64,000 nucleotides of DNA from Paraburkholderia azotifigens. GTDB taxonomy: Bacteria; Pseudomonadota; Gammaproteobacteria; Burkholderiales; Burkholderiaceae. Positions 1 through 7,611 of the stretch are shown piece by piece. Numbering within the stretch: position 1 is the stretch's first letter; each line of letters opens with the position of its first letter. Made by a program: the position numbers and the translations under genes. The notes below the pieces were generated by a model, which saw nothing but the letters and a program-made list of their open reading frames with translations, did not search any database and was not told the DNA's origin. The stretch lies in contig NZ_VOQS01000003.1 of the NCBI RefSeq assembly GCF_007995085.1, forward strand, positions 2,728,001-2,792,000, in the 5' to 3' direction.

Positions 1-146
1 GCCGACGGGAAGAACAGTTGCCCGATCTGGATCGCGAAGAAGCTGTAGATCGTGAAGTCGTAAAACTCCAGCGCCGTGCCGAGCGTCGTCGCGGCGATCA
101 CCTGGGTCTTCGACAAACCGGCTTTTTCCAATGCAAGCGTTGACAC
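1..146 (-). CDS. MFS transporter, N-terminal fragment (runs off the window)
   Basis: The first 48 codons of a gene that continues beyond position 1. It starts with GTG at 146-144, with AAGGAG 8 nt upstream (160-155). The readable part contains GTALEFYDFTIYSFFA, the signature at the first membrane helix of the metabolite:H+ symporter branch of the major facilitator superfamily. It would be an inner-membrane importer of an organic acid or similar solute; the substrate cannot be told from this fragment. It is transcribed away from the XRE regulator, which is its likely controller. Confident as MFS, no more. Confidence 0.75.
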   Translation of the reverse strand, partial: MSTLALEKAGLSKTQVIAATTLGTALEFYDFTIYSFFAIQIGQLFFPS

Positions 147-206
147 GGCGACCGCTCCTTGAAGGACTGGCTGGGACTAACGGGAAACTGGTATCGACGC
201 GAGTTA

Positions 207-240
207 TCATATACGAGAAAAAATAAATTCTCGTATACGA
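207..240. promoter_or_regulatory. Paired palindromic operator between MFS gene and XRE regulator
   Basis: Two copies of the 10-bp palindrome TCRTATACGA lie at 207-216 and 231-240, 24 bp centre to centre. They also form a larger inverted repeat, TATACGAGAA (210-219) and TTCTCGTATA (228-237), around an A-rich 8-nt spacer. The position, between the divergent transporter and XRE-cupin genes and just upstream of the regulator's ATG, suggests the autoregulatory operator. This is inference from symmetry and location. Confidence 0.6.
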
Positions 241-269
241 CAAAACCCCGAGTTATCCAGAGTCCCGTC

Positions 270-914
270 ATGGCCAAATCCGTCGCGCGCAGCGAGTCCC
301 CGTCGACCGGGACTTCGTCCCAGATCGATCATCAGGCGGTCGGCGCGCGGCTGCGCGATGCGCGCAAGGCGCGCGGCCTGACGTTGATGCAGTTGTCGGA
401 GCAGTCGGGAATTGCCGTATCGACGATCTCGAAGGCGGAGCGCGGCGATATCGCGCTGACCTACGACAAGTTCGCAGCGCTCGCGCATGCGCTGCAAGTC
501 GAGTTCGACGCCATTTTCGGGCGCGCGAAGCGTGGGGGCGCGAGTCCTATCGTGCCGACTTTTACGGCGTCGGGCGAGCAGATGATCTACGACACGCCGA
601 ACTATGAATACGGGATGCTCGCGAACGATCTGACGGGCAAGCGCATGGTGCCGATGCGCGCGCATGTGCGGGCGCGCAAGCTCAGCGATTTTCCCGACTA
701 CATACGCCATAGCGGCGAGGAATTCGTGTTCCTGCTGAACGGCTCTCTGGAACTGCGCTTCGAAACGGGCGCGGTGTTTCAGCTGAAACCGGGCGACAGC
801 CTGTACTTCGACAGCGCCGTCGGCCACGTCTACCTGAGCACGGGAAAAAAGCCCGCCGAAGTGCTCGTGTGCTGCGTGGACACAGACGCGCAGCGGCCCG
901 CCGACGCGATCTGA
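270..914 (+). CDS. XRE-family transcriptional regulator with C-terminal cupin sensor domain
   Basis: 214-residue regulator. Residues about 22-78 form an XRE/Cro helix-turn-helix (VGARLRDARKARGLTLMQLS, then SGIAVSTISKAERG). The last 80 residues form a cupin 2 barrel with the HSGEEFVFLLNGSLELRF and LKPGDSLYFDS strands, the place where such proteins bind a small effector. The ATG at 270 is preferred over an upstream in-frame start at 159, because the HTH begins soon after it and the operator palindromes lie between the two. It faces the divergent MFS transporter, the usual arrangement for a local transporter controller. Effector unknown. Confidence 0.85.
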   Translation: MAKSVARSESPSTGTSSQIDHQAVGARLRDARKARGLTLMQLSEQSGIAVSTISKAERGDIALTYDKFAALAHALQVEFDAIFGRAKRGGASPIVPTFTASGEQMIYDTPNYEYGMLANDLTGKRMVPMRAHVRARKLSDFPDYIRHSGEEFVFLLNGSLELRFETGAVFQLKPGDSLYFDSAVGHVYLSTGKKPAEVLVCCVDTDAQRPADAI

Positions 915-974
915 ACGCGGCATGCGGCGCGCGTAACATGACCGCTTGTGCCATCACGCGCGAGGGCTGTCGTC

Positions 975-1370
975 ATGAGCGGGACCGATCTGCCGGAGAT
1001 CTACCGGGGCTACATCGCATGTCTGAACGGGCAGGACTGGGCGACGCTCGCGCAGTTCGTCGACGACGACGTCGTCTACAACGGTGTCCGCATCGGCTTG
1101 TCCGGCTATCGGGCGATGCTGGAGCGCGACTTTCGCGAGATCCCCGATCTTCACTTCGACATTGCGCTGCTCGTCGCCGAACCGCCTTTGATCGCGAGCC
1201 GGCTGCAGTTCCACTGTTCGCCTGCAGGGACGTTTCTTGGGCTCGCTGTCGATGGAAAGAAGGTGTCGTTTGCCGAGAACGTGTTCTACCGGTTTCGCGG
1301 CGGCAAGATCAGCGATGTGTGGTCCGTGATCGACAAGACGGCGATCGAGGCGCAGCTTTCGCTCGATTGA
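975..1370 (+). CDS. SnoaL-like / ester cyclase family protein
   Basis: 131 residues with the NTF2-like cone fold pattern of SnoaL-type polyketide cyclases and predicted ester cyclases: YRGYIACLNGQDW at the start, then a VVYNG strand, a FREIPDLHFDI segment, and FAENVFYRFRGGKISDVWSV near the end. Family members are often small-molecule binding or lyase-like enzymes, and most are uncharacterised. The ATG at 975 fits the family start. It lies 60 nt after the XRE-cupin gene on the same strand and could be co-transcribed. The substrate cannot be inferred. Confidence 0.7.
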   Translation: MSGTDLPEIYRGYIACLNGQDWATLAQFVDDDVVYNGVRIGLSGYRAMLERDFREIPDLHFDIALLVAEPPLIASRLQFHCSPAGTFLGLAVDGKKVSFAENVFYRFRGGKISDVWSVIDKTAIEAQLSLD

Positions 1371-1419
1371 CCGCCTATCCCGGCGTCAAAACGCGATATA
1401 TTCACGCATACATATCGAA

Positions 1420-1438
1420 TGCAAATCTGACATTTGCA
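1420..1438. promoter_or_regulatory. Perfect 7-bp inverted repeat upstream of the M24 peptidase gene
   Basis: TGCAAAT (1420-1426) and ATTTGCA (1432-1438) are exact inverted repeats with a 5-nt spacer. The site lies 26 nt before the chosen TTG start at 1464, in AT-rich sequence, as an operator would. A remnant LysR gene follows the peptidase gene, so the site may be the orphan target of the lost regulator. That link is inference. Confidence 0.5.
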
Positions 1439-1463
1439 AGTAGCGACGACAAGGACATACACG

Positions 1464-2123
1464 TTGAACACGACACGCAAGGAAGCCGTCGGCGAACATT
1501 ACTCGCTGGACGCGATGCAGCACGCCAGAACCATGACCTGGCGCGCCGTCGACGCGATCGCGGCCGAAGTCCGGCCGGGCATGGCCGAATCGGAAGCGAA
1601 TGCGCTGGCGCTGCGCGTTCTCAAGGATCTGGGCATGGACCGCATCTGGCATCCCGTGCTGGTGCGCTTCGGCGAAAACACGTTGCGAACCTTCAAGCAG
1701 CGCTCGAACGGCGATCCCGTACTGGCGGACAACGATATTTTCTTCATCGACCTCGGCGCCGTGTGGGCGAAGCACGAAGGCGATGCAGGCGCGACGTTCG
1801 TGTGCGGCGACGACCCCGACATGCATGCGTGCGCCGAGGCGGCGCGCACGATCTACGGCGAAGTCGAACAGCATTGGCGCACGACGGGTTGTGCGGGCAT
1901 CGCGCTGTATGACCACGCCGCGCAGCGGGCGAACGCGCACGGCGTTCGCCTGAACGTCGACATCAAGGGGCATCGCGTCAGCGATTTTCCTCACGCCATT
2001 TACAAAGCCGGCGATCTCGGCGACTTCGACGCGACGCCCGCTGCGGGCCTGTGGATTCTGGAGATCCAGATTGCGCATCCGACGCGGCCGTTCGGCGCGT
2101 TCCATGAAGATCTGCTGGTCTGA
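1464..2123 (+). CDS. M24-family (Xaa-Pro aminopeptidase-like) metallopeptidase domain protein
   Basis: 219 residues covering the pita-bread catalytic fold of the M24 family with no N-terminal creatinase domain. The five metal-ligand positions are recognisable: Asp in IFFIDLGAVW, Asp in EGDAGATF, His in the GHRVSDFPHAIY segment, Glu in ILEIQIAH and Glu in FHEDLLV near the C-terminus. It may hydrolyse a peptide or another amide. The TTG at 1464 is chosen because AAGGAC sits 7 nt upstream. The alternative TTG at 1434 lies inside the palindrome and has no ribosome site. The short length and divergent His motif make the exact substrate unclear. Confidence 0.75.
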   Translation: MNTTRKEAVGEHYSLDAMQHARTMTWRAVDAIAAEVRPGMAESEANALALRVLKDLGMDRIWHPVLVRFGENTLRTFKQRSNGDPVLADNDIFFIDLGAVWAKHEGDAGATFVCGDDPDMHACAEAARTIYGEVEQHWRTTGCAGIALYDHAAQRANAHGVRLNVDIKGHRVSDFPHAIYKAGDLGDFDATPAAGLWILEIQIAHPTRPFGAFHEDLLV

Positions 2124-2129
2124 TCGGCG

Positions 2130-2325
2130 ATGTTCATCCGCCAGCTCGAGTACCTCGTCAGGCGATAACGTGCGGCGCGCGTTGCTGATGCACGAACTGA
2201 CGCGCGAAATCGGCCTTGTCGCGCGCAACCGCGAAGCGATGTCGCCGCTCGTCGCCGCGTTCTGGCGTTGCGCCGAAGGACTGCATTTGCAGGACGAATT
2301 CGACGCGCTGCTGCCCGTGTGCTGA
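2130..2325 (+). pseudogene. LysR-family regulator remnant: start and tail joined by an internal deletion
   Basis: ATG at 2130 encodes MFIRQLEYLV, the textbook first ten residues of many LysR regulators, then hits a stop two codons later. Directly after, in another frame, the sequence ending at 2325 reads MHELTREIGLVARNREAMSP followed by a helix, which resembles the C-terminal end of a LysR effector domain. About 250 codons are missing between the two ends. I read this as the scar of a deletion that removed nearly the whole gene. It lies 6 nt after the M24 peptidase gene. Confidence 0.65.
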
Positions 2326-2349
2326 ACATCTGTCCGGACTCGATGCGAT

Positions 2350-2379
2350 AAAAAAAGGCCGCCTTCGCAGGTGGCCTTT
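2350..2379 (-). terminator. Rho-independent terminator of metE
   Basis: AAAGGCCGCC (2354-2363) pairs with GGTGGCCTTT (2370-2379) around a 6-nt loop. On the minus strand the stem is followed by a run of seven T (complement of 2350-2356). It sits 27 nt past the metE stop codon. Confidence 0.85.
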
Positions 2380-2405
2380 CGTCGTCATCGCACGAAACCG
2401 TTCGA

Positions 2406-4697
2406 TCAGAAGTGCTGGCGCAGCGTCTGCGCGGCCGCCACCATGTTCTTCAATGCGGGAATCACTTCTTCCCACGCACGCGTCTTCAGACCGCAATCCG
2501 GGTTCACCCACAAGCGTTCGGCGGGAATCCGCCCGGCCGCTTTCTTCATCAGCGTCACGATATGGTCCTGACTCGGAATGTTGGGCGAGTGAATGTCGTA
2601 CACGCCGGGGCCGATCTGGTTCGGATAGTTGAAGTCGTCGAACGCGTCGAGCAGTTCCATATCCGAGCGGGAGGTTTCGATCGTAATCACGTCGGCGTCC
2701 ATATCCGCGATCGACGCGATGATATCGTTGAACTCCGAATAGCACATATGCGTATGGATCTGCGTTTCGTCCTGCACGCCGTTCGCGGCGATGCGGAACG
2801 ATTCCACCGCCCATTGCAGGTATTGATTCCATTGCGAGCGACGCAGCGGCAGTCCTTCGCGTAAAGCCGCTTCGTCGATCTGGATCACGCGCACGCCTGC
2901 CTTCTCGAGATCCAGCACTTCTTCGCGGATCGCCAGTGCGAGTTGACGGCACGACACCGGGCGCGGCTGGTCGTCGCGTACGAACGACCAGTTCAGGATC
3001 GTCACCGGGCCCGTCAGCATGCCTTTCATTGGCTTCGCGGTTTGCGATTGCGCATAGCGGATCCATTCGACCGTCATCGCCTTCGGACGGCTGATGTCGC
3101 CGAACAGAATGGGCGGCTTCACGCAGCGTGAACCGTACGACTGCACCCAGCCGAACTGGCTGAACACGTAACCGTCGAGTTGCTCGCCGAAGTATTCGAC
3201 CATGTCGTTGCGTTCGGCTTCGCCATGCACGAGCACGTCGAGTCCGAGCGCTTCCTGCTCCTTCACGGCGCGCGTGATTTCGCGTTCCATCGCGAGCCTG
3301 TAGCCCGCGTGATCGAGTGCGCCCGCCTTGAACTGGTTGCGCGCGTGACGGATGTCGCGCGTCTGCGGAAACGATCCTATCGTGGTCGTCGGGAACGCGG
3401 GCAGCTTCAGAATGGCAGCCTGCTTGCCGGCGCGTTGCGCGTAAGCGCTGGCGCGCTGGCCGAGCGACGCGTCGATCTTCGCGAGCGCGGCCTTCACAGC
3501 CGGGTTGTGTACGCGAGGCGAGTTGCGGCGGCTTTCGATCGCTTTCGCATTAGCTTCGAGTTCTGCCGCCACCGATGCGCGGCCATTGTTCAACGCGCGC
3601 GCCAGCACCGTCAGCTCGTCGAGTTTCTGCAGCGCAAACGCGAGCCATGACCGGATGTCGGCGTCGAGCTTCTGCTCGCTGTTCAGATCGACAGGCGAGT
3701 GCAGCAGCGAGCACGACGGCGCGATCCACAGCCGTTCGCCGAGCGTCTCGTGCAGCGGTTCGAGCCATTCGAGTGCGGCGTTCAGATCGGTCTTCCAGAC
3801 ATTGCGGCCATTGATCGCGCCAACCGACAGCACGGCCGTATCAGGAAGCGTCGCGGCAACTTGCGCGACTTCATCGCGCGCATTGACGGCGTCGATATGC
3901 AGACCGTCGACGGGCAGCTTGCAGGCGAGTTCGAGGTTCTCCTTCAACTGCCCGAAGTAGGTGGCAAGCAGCAGACGCACGCGGCGCGCCGAGAGCGCAT
4001 CGTAGGCGGTGACGAATGCTTCGCGCCACTTCGCGTCGAGTTCTGTCACGAGTATGGGCTCGTCGATCTGCACCCAGTCGATGCCCTGCGCCGTGAAATA
4101 GTCGAGCAGCGCCGCGTACACGGGCAGCAGGCGCGGCAACAGCGCGAGCTTGCCGGAGTCGTCCTTCGCCTTGCCCAGCCACAGATACGTCACCGGTCCG
4201 ACGATCACCGGCTTCGCTTTCACGCCGAGTGCGCGTGCTTGTGCGAGTTGTTCGAGCAAACGCGAAGGATCGAGCGAGAACTGCGTGTTGGCATCGAACT
4301 CGGGGACGATGTAGTGATAGTTCGTATCGAACCACTTGGTCATTTCACCCGCGGCCACGCCGCCGCAGCACGCAACGTGATCGTCGGCGCCTTGCGCGGA
4401 ACGGCCTCGCGCGACGCGGAAATAGTTGTCGAGCGCATCGCCATGAAAGCCGCGCACCCGCTCGGGCAGATTGCCAAGCGTGAAGCTCATGTCGAGCACC
4501 TGGTCGTAGAACGCGAAGTCGCCGACGGGCGCCAGGTCCAGACGTGCCTGATCTTGCCAGTGACGCGCGCGAAGCTGCGCAGCGACGGCCTTCAGTTCGT
4601 CGCGCGACGACTCGTTCTTCCAGTATTTTTCGAGGGCGAATTTCAGCTCGCGTTGTGCGCCGATGCGCGGAAAGCCCAGATTGTGTGTCGTGACCAT
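2406..4697 (-). CDS. metE: 5-methyltetrahydropteroyltriglutamate-homocysteine methyltransferase (cobalamin-independent methionine synthase)
   Basis: 763 residues, close to the E. coli enzyme (753). It transfers the methyl group of methyl-tetrahydrofolate to homocysteine in the cytosol, the last step of methionine synthesis. The N-terminal half carries [20 protein letters not shown]. The C-terminal half carries the zinc site: HTHMCYSEF (His and Cys near 650 and 652) and NPDCGLKTR (Cys735), matching E. coli His641, Cys643 and Cys726. It is divergent from metR, which normally activates it with homocysteine as co-effector. A clear terminator follows. Confidence 0.97.
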   Translation of the reverse strand: MVTTHNLGFPRIGAQRELKFALEKYWKNESSRDELKAVAAQLRARHWQDQARLDLAPVGDFAFYDQVLDMSFTLGNLPERVRGFHGDALDNYFRVARGRSAQGADDHVACCGGVAAGEMTKWFDTNYHYIVPEFDANTQFSLDPSRLLEQLAQARALGVKAKPVIVGPVTYLWLGKAKDDSGKLALLPRLLPVYAALLDYFTAQGIDWVQIDEPILVTELDAKWREAFVTAYDALSARRVRLLLATYFGQLKENLELACKLPVDGLHIDAVNARDEVAQVAATLPDTAVLSVGAINGRNVWKTDLNAALEWLEPLHETLGERLWIAPSCSLLHSPVDLNSEQKLDADIRSWLAFALQKLDELTVLARALNNGRASVAAELEANAKAIESRRNSPRVHNPAVKAALAKIDASLGQRASAYAQRAGKQAAILKLPAFPTTTIGSFPQTRDIRHARNQFKAGALDHAGYRLAMEREITRAVKEQEALGLDVLVHGEAERNDMVEYFGEQLDGYVFSQFGWVQSYGSRCVKPPILFGDISRPKAMTVEWIRYAQSQTAKPMKGMLTGPVTILNWSFVRDDQPRPVSCRQLALAIREEVLDLEKAGVRVIQIDEAALREGLPLRRSQWNQYLQWAVESFRIAANGVQDETQIHTHMCYSEFNDIIASIADMDADVITIETSRSDMELLDAFDDFNYPNQIGPGVYDIHSPNIPSQDHIVTLMKKAAGRIPAERLWVNPDCGLKTRAWEEVIPALKNMVAAAQTLRQHF

Positions 4698-4749
4698 TTT
4701 TTATATGCCGTCCAGAAAAGAGAAGCTGGAAGCGATGATAGAATTTTCG

Positions 4750-4782
4750 ATGTATGAATAAAAATGGATTTATTTCATACAT
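4750..4782. promoter_or_regulatory. Probable MetR binding site in the metE-metR intergenic region
   Basis: ATGTATGAA (4750-4758) and TTCATACAT (4774-4782) form an exact 9-bp inverted repeat with a 15-nt AT-rich spacer. Both arms contain the TGAA/TTCA halves of the enterobacterial MetR site, but the spacing here is wider than the classical five. It lies between the two divergent starts. Confidence 0.6.
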
Positions 4783-4808
4783 GGATTAATTCTGCTCATG
4801 GAGTCGCG

Positions 4809-5717
4809 ATGCTGGAGCGCAGTCATCTGATGCTGGTCAGGGAAGTGGAGCGGCAGGGCTCGCTGACGGGCGCCGCCGACAAACTGAATCTCACCCAATC
4901 GGCGTTGAGCCACACCGTGAAGAAGCTCGAACAGCAACTCGGCACGCCTGTCTGGATGCGCGAGGGCCGCTCGATGCGCCTCACGCAGGCAGGCCAATAT
5001 CTGCTGGGCCTCGCCAACCGTCTGCTGCCGCAGTTCGAGCACGCGGAAGAGCGCATGAAGCAGTACGCGCAAGGCGAGCGGGGCACGTTGCGCATCGGCA
5101 TGGAGTGTCACCCGTGCTACCAGTGGCTGCTGAAGGTGGTGTCGCCGTATCTCGCGCGCTGGCCGGATGTCGATGTCGACGTGAAGCAGCGTTTTCAGTT
5201 CGGCGGGATTGGCGCGCTGTTCGGCTATGACATCGACGTGCTCGTCACACCGGATCCCCTCAACAAGCCGGGTTTGCGCTTTCAGCCGGTGTTCGACTAC
5301 GAGCAGGTGCTGGTCGTCGGCGACGGGCATGCGCTCGCGGACGAGGCTTATGTAACGCCGGAGCATCTGTCGGCGGAAGTGCTGATCACGTATCCCGTCG
5401 AAACCGACCGGCTCGATATCTACACGCAGTTCCTCACGCCCGCGAACGTCGTGCCGCGCCGGCACAAGATCATCGAGACCACGGACATCATGCTGCAGAT
5501 GGTCGCTAGCGGCCGCGGCGTCGCGGCGCTGCCGCGCTGGCTCGCGGAGGAGTACGCGGGATGGATGCCGCTCACGCCGCTGCGGCTCGGCAAGAAGGGC
5601 ATCGCGAAGCAGATCTTTCTCGGCACGCGCGAAGCGGACGATGCGATCGATTATCTGAGCGCGTTCGTTGCAATGGCGCGCGAGGCGGATTGGACGGGCG
5701 CGCGGCTTCGTGACTAG
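4809..5717 (+). CDS. metR: LysR-type activator of methionine biosynthesis
   Basis: 302 residues. The N-terminal winged helix-turn-helix runs over about residues 1-60 (HLMLVREVERQGSLTGAADK, then LNLTQSALSHTVKKLEQQLG), followed by a LysR substrate-binding domain with GTLRIGMECHPCYQWLLKVV, typical of MetR. It activates metE with homocysteine as co-inducer. ATG at 4809 is taken because GGAG lies 5 nt upstream and the HTH begins at once. An in-frame ATG at 4764 would fall inside the palindromic operator. It is divergent from metE, the classical arrangement. Confidence 0.93.
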   Translation: MLERSHLMLVREVERQGSLTGAADKLNLTQSALSHTVKKLEQQLGTPVWMREGRSMRLTQAGQYLLGLANRLLPQFEHAEERMKQYAQGERGTLRIGMECHPCYQWLLKVVSPYLARWPDVDVDVKQRFQFGGIGALFGYDIDVLVTPDPLNKPGLRFQPVFDYEQVLVVGDGHALADEAYVTPEHLSAEVLITYPVETDRLDIYTQFLTPANVVPRRHKIIETTDIMLQMVASGRGVAALPRWLAEEYAGWMPLTPLRLGKKGIAKQIFLGTREADDAIDYLSAFVAMAREADWTGARLRD

Positions 5718-5943
5718 CCCATGCTCGCAGTGCATGCCGCGAGCATGGGCTCGTCTGCCTCAGTTCTCGCTGACGCGCATACACGAGTCGCAATCCGTCG
5801 CGCTCGCTGCCCTCGACGCGTTGCGGCGCACCGGCAGGCCGCCATCCCGCTTCGCCGATCCGTTCGAGCAGCACGCCATATCCGTCATCGGCATCGCCAT
5901 GCGGCCGCAAAGACGCCGCATACACCGGCTGAAAGCAGAGCAT
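5572..5943 (-). CDS. Uncertain small ORF, possibly a decayed gene overlapping the metR 3' end
   Basis: ATG at 5943 has GGAG 5 nt upstream. The first 60 codons use G/C third positions like a real gene and read MLCFQPVYAASLRPHGDADD, then a segment ending LVYARQREL. After that the frame runs through the metR terminator hairpin and antisense into metR, with low-quality sequence. It may be a genuine 60-70 residue protein that lost its stop codon, or chance. I do not recognise the family. Confidence 0.25.
   Translation of the reverse strand: MLCFQPVYAASLRPHGDADDGYGVLLERIGEAGWRPAGAPQRVEGSERDGLRLVYARQRELRQTSPCSRHALRAWASHEAARPSNPPRAPLQRTRSDNRSHRPLRACRERSASRCPSCRAAAA
5717..5750 (+). terminator. Hairpin after metR
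   Basis: GCCCATGCTCGC (5717-5728) and GCGAGCATGGGC (5739-5750) are perfect 12-bp complements around a 10-nt loop and begin at the metR stop codon. The stem is strong but there is no clean T-run, only TCGTCTGCCT, so termination may be partial. Confidence 0.6.
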
Positions 5944-5964
5944 GGCCGCTCCAGCAGCGGTTTC

Positions 5965-5985
5965 AGTTGGCGCACGGCGCCAACT
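5965..5985 (-). terminator. Hairpin directly after the first BON-domain gene
   Basis: AGTTGGCGC (5965-5973) and GCGCCAACT (5977-5985) form a perfect 9-bp stem with a 3-nt loop, 2 nt beyond the stop codon of the BON gene on the minus strand. No T-run follows, so it may stabilise the 3' end rather than terminate. Confidence 0.5.
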
Positions 5986-5987
5986 CG

Positions 5988-6737
5988 TTATTTTATGCAG
6001 ATCCTATGCCGGTTAAATGCATTTGCTATCGATGTCCGGCGTCGCATACGTGGTCTCGACATCGAATGTATGTGGTCGTGTACCCGCCGCACTTCAGGAT
6101 GACTTTGAACGACAGCGCTTACGTAGGCACGCTCGTCGACAGCGGGCAATGGGCCAAGCAGGGTGACAACCCCATCCCGCACCTCGACCTTGATTGCGTC
6201 GGCTCGCATTTCGGCGGCGACGCGCAACGCGGTGCGGATTCGGGCTGAAACCTCCATCTGGATCTGGCGGTCGCTGACACGAAGCTCATTGCTGATCGAC
6301 ATGATGCTTCGCAGCGGCAGAAGTACTGTCTCGGCGAGTTTTCGCTGATAGGACCAATCCACCCGGCCGGAAAGGGTTACGCATCCATTGCTAACGGTTA
6401 CCGTCACCGCGCCGGATGGCAGGCACGCCCGCCATTTCAGCGTATCCAGCACGGCGTCGCGAATCTCGGCGTCGCTACGGCGTAAATCGGGAGGCACATT
6501 GACGATCAGTTCCGTCGCCACGGATGCAACACCTTGCACGTCTTCCGCGGCCTCGCGTGCTGCGACACGCGCGGCGCAGCTCGATACCGTACCTGTCAAG
6601 ACGGCGCGGCCGTGGCGCACATCGACCAGAATGGACTCGCGGCTCAATAAGGGATCGCGACGAATGCTTTCAACGATGCAATTCGTGAGGTCGCCATCTC
6701 GCGGCGAAATGTTGAAGGTCGCTGCTGTCGCGTTCAC
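5988..6737 (-). CDS. BON-domain protein with three BON repeats
   Basis: 249 residues made of three BON domains (about 17-82, 88-155 and 160-226), each with the alternating helix and GxVxLxG strand pattern: GRAVLTGTV, GCVTLSGRV and GVVTLLGPL. BON domains are thought to bind phospholipid or help stabilise envelopes; OsmY is the best-known relative. No signal peptide is visible, so the location is unclear. The start is GTG at 6737, with AGGAGG 5 nt upstream; an upstream in-frame ATG at 6788 lacks this. It has a perfect FNR box 70 nt upstream. Two closer paralogues lie at 46017 and 55134. Confidence 0.85.
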   Translation of the reverse strand: MNATAATFNISPRDGDLTNCIVESIRRDPLLSRESILVDVRHGRAVLTGTVSSCAARVAAREAAEDVQGVASVATELIVNVPPDLRRSDAEIRDAVLDTLKWRACLPSGAVTVTVSNGCVTLSGRVDWSYQRKLAETVLLPLRSIMSISNELRVSDRQIQMEVSARIRTALRVAAEMRADAIKVEVRDGVVTLLGPLPAVDERAYVSAVVQSHPEVRRVHDHIHSMSRPRMRRRTSIANAFNRHRICIK

Positions 6738-6800
6738 GGAATCCTCCTGTACCGGGGCTAAGGATTGCTCATAGTGACTCACCGACACGCGTACCTATTC

Positions 6801-6814
6801 TTGATTGATATCAA
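6801..6814. promoter_or_regulatory. FNR/ANR box, perfect
   Basis: TTGAT-TGAT-ATCAA matches the FNR consensus at all ten positions. Its centre is 70 nt upstream of the BON gene start at 6737, a distance that fits a class II FNR promoter plus a short leader. Confidence 0.85.
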
Positions 6815-6994
6815 TAAACCTTGCATGGACTCACTCCGTCACCTTCCTCTAGAGATCAGAAAACGCATAGGCAGCATAAGAGCCGCATGGCCCCGTGCGC
6901 GCTGGCGTGCCGCGCACCGAAAGCGACCTCGAAACAGCAGCGGGTTTGGGGCGTCTTTATTCACCCATCTGTCTTCCCCGCGTCGGCAGCCGGA

Positions 6995-7432
6995 TCATGT
7001 CGACGTGACCGGGCAGGTCCCCGACAACTCGTTTTCCGTGTAACTGAAATACAGCACAGTCAGGCGGCTCGAATCGAGTATCCGAAATACATGCACGGTC
7101 CTGAAAATGGGATCCGTTGATGCGTCGAACACTTGAGCGCGTTGCGGCAGCTTGCCGTGCGTCTCCAGTTTGCCCACCTGATGACAGGACACTGCTGCAT
7201 CGGACGTGCGGGTGGCCGGCGCGTTATCACCCAAAGACCTTTCGTCTTCCGATTGGGAGACGTAGCAGGTCACGCCTCGTAGTAAAGGGTCGTCGAATGC
7301 GGAAATACTGATCTGCCCGCCATAGCGGTGCGAATGAGTTGCGATTCTCGCTAATTCCTCACCTTCAACCGGGAGGGCTACGAAGGTGGCGAGAATTGCC
7401 GAACTACAGAGTATTGCAAGACGATGCGCCAT
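6995..7432 (-). CDS. creA: CreA family periplasmic protein
   Basis: 145 residues. The first 25 are a signal peptide (MAHRLAILCSSAILATFVAL, cleavage near VEG-EE). The mature part has the CreA pattern: FDDPLLRGVTCYVSQSEDER, then AAVSCHQVGKL, then FRTVHVFRILDSSRLTVLYF. CreA proteins are conserved in proteobacteria but their role is unknown. ATG at 7432 is chosen because the signal peptide starts there and GGGAG lies upstream; the in-frame ATG at 7459 would add a polar lead. An FNR-like box lies about 100 nt upstream. Confidence 0.8.
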   Translation of the reverse strand: MAHRLAILCSSAILATFVALPVEGEELARIATHSHRYGGQISISAFDDPLLRGVTCYVSQSEDERSLGDNAPATRTSDAAVSCHQVGKLETHGKLPQRAQVFDASTDPIFRTVHVFRILDSSRLTVLYFSYTENELSGTCPVTST

Positions 7433-7528
7433 AATGTGTCTCCCGTTCCTGTACGACATGCCAGAACGAAAGCCATTGAAGGACGTCTGGCCGGTTAAGC
7501 CAGCTTAAGAGGCTGCATCTTTTAACGA

Positions 7529-7542
7529 TTGACCGATATCAA
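7529..7542. promoter_or_regulatory. FNR-type box upstream of creA
   Basis: TTGAC-CGAT-ATCAA, nine of ten consensus positions. The centre is 103 nt upstream of the CreA start at 7432. Confidence 0.65.
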
Positions 7543-7611
7543 CGGACAATCAAGCCCCGTCAGAACCTTTCGCGCAAAGCGCGCCCAATCGCAACGCGGT
7601 ATTGCAGGAAT

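Noticed and set aside
869..1912. 347-codon frame spanning the SnoaL-like and M24 genes
   Set aside because: It crosses two real genes in another frame and is rich in Arg.
5760..5975. 71-codon minus-strand frame after the BON gene
   Set aside because: Its GTG start falls in the loop of a perfect hairpin at 5965-5985 and it has no ribosome site.
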